Shown piece by piece: positions 61,833-64,000 of a stretch of DNA of 64,000 bases. The notes under the pieces were generated by a model. The model saw only the letters and a program-made list of their open reading frames with translations. It was not told where the DNA came from and searched no databases. Origin of the DNA: Lachnospiraceae bacterium (GTDB lineage Bacteria; Bacillota; Clostridia; Lachnospirales; Lachnospiraceae); contig JAFZQH010000022.1 of assembly GCA_017550165.1 (NCBI GenBank), positions 62,001 through 126,000 on the forward strand, read 5' to 3'. A program made the position numbers and the translations under genes. How positions within the stretch are numbered: position 1 is the first letter of the stretch; each line of letters begins with the position of its first letter.

Positions 61833-63476
61833 TCATCCTGCGTAATAAAGCATTTCGAAAAGATCCTCCGCCGGGACTTTGTCGATCTTGTTCTCAGAGT
61901 CATATTTCAATGCGATATAGCCCTTGTTACCGGTCTTGAAGATAACCGTATCCTTCCCGTTAGACCGAAAGATCGTAAGCTTATCGCCCTTATTTATATT
62001 AACATCTTCCTTCAACTCATTTGAAGTGATATCCACGGATCTTCCCTTAAAATCCTTCACAGCGGTCAGCGTGATATCACCCATAACTTCTCCGAATTCA
62101 TCCTTTGTCTCCGGCACTCCGTCTTTTCCGATGGTATAAAACTGCCTGATCTGGTATGTGCTTAAAGAATCCACTCTCCTCTGAAGGTAGAATCCGTCGG
62201 GATTTGTAATGGGATGTGTTTCATATCTGTACTTTGAATCCTCAAAATCACCGTAACTGCCGGCAGCACTGTTATCATTCTGGGAATATGCGCTCATTTC
62301 ACAGGCTTCTATGGAACCTGTGTAATTCACGTCATTACCCTTAAGGTCGAATACCAGGATGGTTGAGTAATCATTGTACTCCTTCGTATATACATATAAA
62401 TAGTTTCTGCCGTCGGAAGTATGGAACAGCTTTGCTGTGTAACTAAGGAAAGAAACATCATGCTTGTATGACTTATTGCCGATGGTCACTGATACACCGG
62501 AAAACATCTCGTCAGTACCATCGTATTCTCCCGAAACCTTGATGACCTCCTGCTTTCCGTCACGGTCAAGATCAATGTTCATGGTGTCAAATGAGGACAA
62601 GGAGCATACAAATGATCCTTCCGAAGCTTTATATTTCCCCGTAAAAAGATCCGGATATTCGGCGAAAGTAACGGGGATGACTTTTGGGCCCTCCACATAG
62701 GGGGTTATATCATAAGGGTTAAAAACTATATCGATACCGTCCTGGGTCAGGTACCAGACGGGCTGCATTTCCTCTTTATTGGCATAGTCTGCCATTGACT
62801 TGTCAAGATCAAAAAAGGCTGCTTCGGGATAATACTTAAGCAAGAGCTTTTTAACCACCGGCATCAGTTCCTGTTTTGATCTGACCACGTCTGTAAGCTC
62901 GATCCTTCTCCCGGTTTTAGTATCAAATGACACACCTGTGCGCATAGTATTGGGATGGGCTCCGCCATAGTAACTGCCCGCTGTACCCACAAACGAGAAT
63001 ACATCATTGTCTGCGCGGATAATGCTTATATTGTAATCATCGAAGAAACGTATATCCGGAGAGAGATAATTCTTGGTTTCAGGATCCTCCTTTACAGAAT
63101 CAACTGCGCTGTACTGGCTTTCATGCATCTGCTCGCTGAAAAGCTCCAGGGACTCTGCAAGATTCGGGTATACCCCGGCGGATTCCGGTTCCAGTTCAAT
63201 GGTGTCGTAATTGCACTCGAAAAACCAGTTCTGGGTTTTCCGGTCTATTACATTCCAGTTATTTGTGGTGATAACGGGAGCCGGATTCATGTTGGCTCCG
63301 GCTGATACTGAAGATAACTCCGCCTCCGAAGATGATACCGATGCAGACGAAGACCCGCTTATATACTCGGCTGCAGCCGATCCTATGGAAACCAGCCCCG
63401 AAGCTGCCCCACAACCGGTGAACAAAGTACATATAATACATGAAATGATAGTATATGCTGCCATTTTCTTTTTCAT
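61833..63476 (-). CDS. Exported DUF4163/DUF3298 (RsiV-like) lipoprotein
   Basis: The start at ATG 63476 (MKKKMAAYTII) follows GAGGAG; an earlier in-frame codon lies inside the end of era. A signal peptide with LFTGC lipobox (Cys near residue 22) anchors a 547-residue protein. A serine-rich linker precedes DUF4163/DUF3298 domains at about 60-300 (SFVGTAGSYYGGAHPNT; TGRRIELTDVV; YYPEA). The C-terminal half is unassigned, with an FTGKYKASEGSF then FG-GAP/SH3-like beta pattern. Similar domains occur in RsiV, an anti-sigma lysozyme sensor, but no sigma factor is adjacent. Confidence 0.85.
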   Translation of the reverse strand: MKKKMAAYTIISCIICTLFTGCGAASGLVSIGSAAAEYISGSSSASVSSSEAELSSVSAGANMNPAPVITTNNWNVIDRKTQNWFFECNYDTIELEPESAGVYPNLAESLELFSEQMHESQYSAVDSVKEDPETKNYLSPDIRFFDDYNISIIRADNDVFSFVGTAGSYYGGAHPNTMRTGVSFDTKTGRRIELTDVVRSKQELMPVVKKLLLKYYPEAAFFDLDKSMADYANKEEMQPVWYLTQDGIDIVFNPYDITPYVEGPKVIPVTFAEYPDLFTGKYKASEGSFVCSLSSFDTMNIDLDRDGKQEVIKVSGEYDGTDEMFSGVSVTIGNKSYKHDVSFLSYTAKLFHTSDGRNYLYVYTKEYNDYSTILVFDLKGNDVNYTGSIEACEMSAYSQNDNSAAGSYGDFEDSKYRYETHPITNPDGFYLQRRVDSLSTYQIRQFYTIGKDGVPETKDEFGEVMGDITLTAVKDFKGRSVDITSNELKEDVNINKGDKLTIFRSNGKDTVIFKTGNKGYIALKYDSENKIDKVPAEDLFEMLYYAG

Positions 63477-63501
63477 ACTCTTCTTCTCCTCTACTCTTCT
63501 G

Positions 63502-64000
63502 TCAGTCTTCGTCCTTGACATAGCCGTAATTCTTTAGCAGAACCTCTGAGTCTCTCCAGTCCTTTTTCACCTTGACCCACAGCTGCAGGTTGGCTTTGCC
63601 TTCTATAAGCCGTTCAATCTCGTATCGAGCGTTGGAACCGATCTTCTTTAACATACTTCCCTGTTTACCTATGATTATCCCCTTATGGGAGTCTTTCTCG
63701 CAAATGATGGTAGCGTCAATGTCCGTAACACCGGAATCTCTGGTCTTCATGCTGTCTATTACTACGGCTATCCCGTGAGGGATCTCCTCCTGCAGGGCAT
63801 GGAGCGACTTCTCCCGGATAATCTCCGCTACGATCTGCTTCATGGGCTGGTCCGTAATGGTATCCTCGTCATAATACCGGGGTCCGTATGGCAGATACTT
63901 GTAAATGCAGTCAATAACATCCTTGGTATTATTTCCCCGAAGGGCTGAAATGGGAATGATCTCATCGAAGTCATATTCCGCCGAATAAGTCTTTATGACT
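63502..64000 (-). CDS. era: GTPase Era, C-terminal part
   Basis: The gene runs in from beyond the window. The frame reads through to the edge, with ISALRGNNTKDVIDCIYKYL, then YYDEDTITDQP, MKQIVAEIIREK and the KH domain loop IGKQGSMLKKIG. The G domain is outside. Era binds 16S rRNA and is needed for 30S assembly. The apparent ATG at 63843 is internal. Position next to recO is the standard order. Confidence 0.95.
   Translation of the reverse strand, partial: VIKTYSAEYDFDEIIPISALRGNNTKDVIDCIYKYLPYGPRYYDEDTITDQPMKQIVAEIIREKSLHALQEEIPHGIAVVIDSMKTRDSGVTDIDATIICEKDSHKGIIIGKQGSMLKKIGSNARYEIERLIEGKANLQLWVKVKKDWRDSEVLLKNYGYVKDED

Overview
The window looks like chromosomal DNA of a low-to-moderate GC Firmicute, most likely a Lachnospiraceae (Butyrivibrio/Roseburia-type) anaerobe. 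The reasons are strong AGGAGG ribosome sites, sigma-A promoters with 17-bp spacers, GTG and TTG starts, the gene sets phoH-pgpH-ybeY, era-recO-glyS, serC-serA-DUF1015 and leuB-ilvD-ilvB, and an oxygen-independent QueH. About 90% of the genes lie on the minus strand. No phage, transposase, CRISPR array or rRNA was seen.

Left part (1-16.1 kb). A 5'-truncated lipoprotein gene, ybeY, a shortened PgpH-like membrane protein without its HD catalytic residues, phoH and rlmH are followed by a divergent xpt. A long minus-strand run follows: rex, a coiled-coil protein, alr, a CBS/CorC protein, yebC, ftsK and a zinc-ribbon/TPR protein, many joined by overlapping stop/start codons. Upstream lie icd, an ABC-F ATPase and a protein with two AP2-like domains around an HNH-like remnant.

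Middle (16.1-44.8 kb). thrC is on the plus strand. On the minus strand come an MshEN/CheX protein with a CheY, a hexapeptide acyltransferase, topB, an archaeal-type ATPase, asd, argH, asnB, queH, an HD-GYP phosphodiesterase, a second CheY whose 3' end runs antisense into a plus-strand tRNA-Thr(CGU), a FliD-C-like protein, serC/serA/DUF1015, leuB/ilvD/ilvB, yajC, and an operon of an orphan Nif11-like peptide, a MATE exporter and tgt. aroC is divergent from the peptide gene.

Right part (44.8-64 kb). A secreted repeat protein, trpS, DUF5662 and DUF1292 genes, a GHKL-like/dicarboxylate-symporter fusion, a UvrD-type helicase, gltX and glyS come first. A four-gene operon (URO-D-like protein, SLC13 and GPH transporters, DUF3237) then interrupts the usual era-recO-glyS order. 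recO, a DUF3298 lipoprotein and the 3' part of era close the window.

The most unusual content is a family of seven intergenic structured palindromes (A-G, roughly 130-190 nt; at about 16.2, 16.7, 28.5, 28.7, 49.4, 54.7 and 56.3 kb). Their core sequence is conserved, their inner stems covary, and their long outer arms are self-complementary within each copy but unrelated between copies. They carry no ORF and match no element I can name. One copy lies directly upstream of the AP2/HNH-like gene, and one has outer arms that match an ordinary terminator stem elsewhere in the window.
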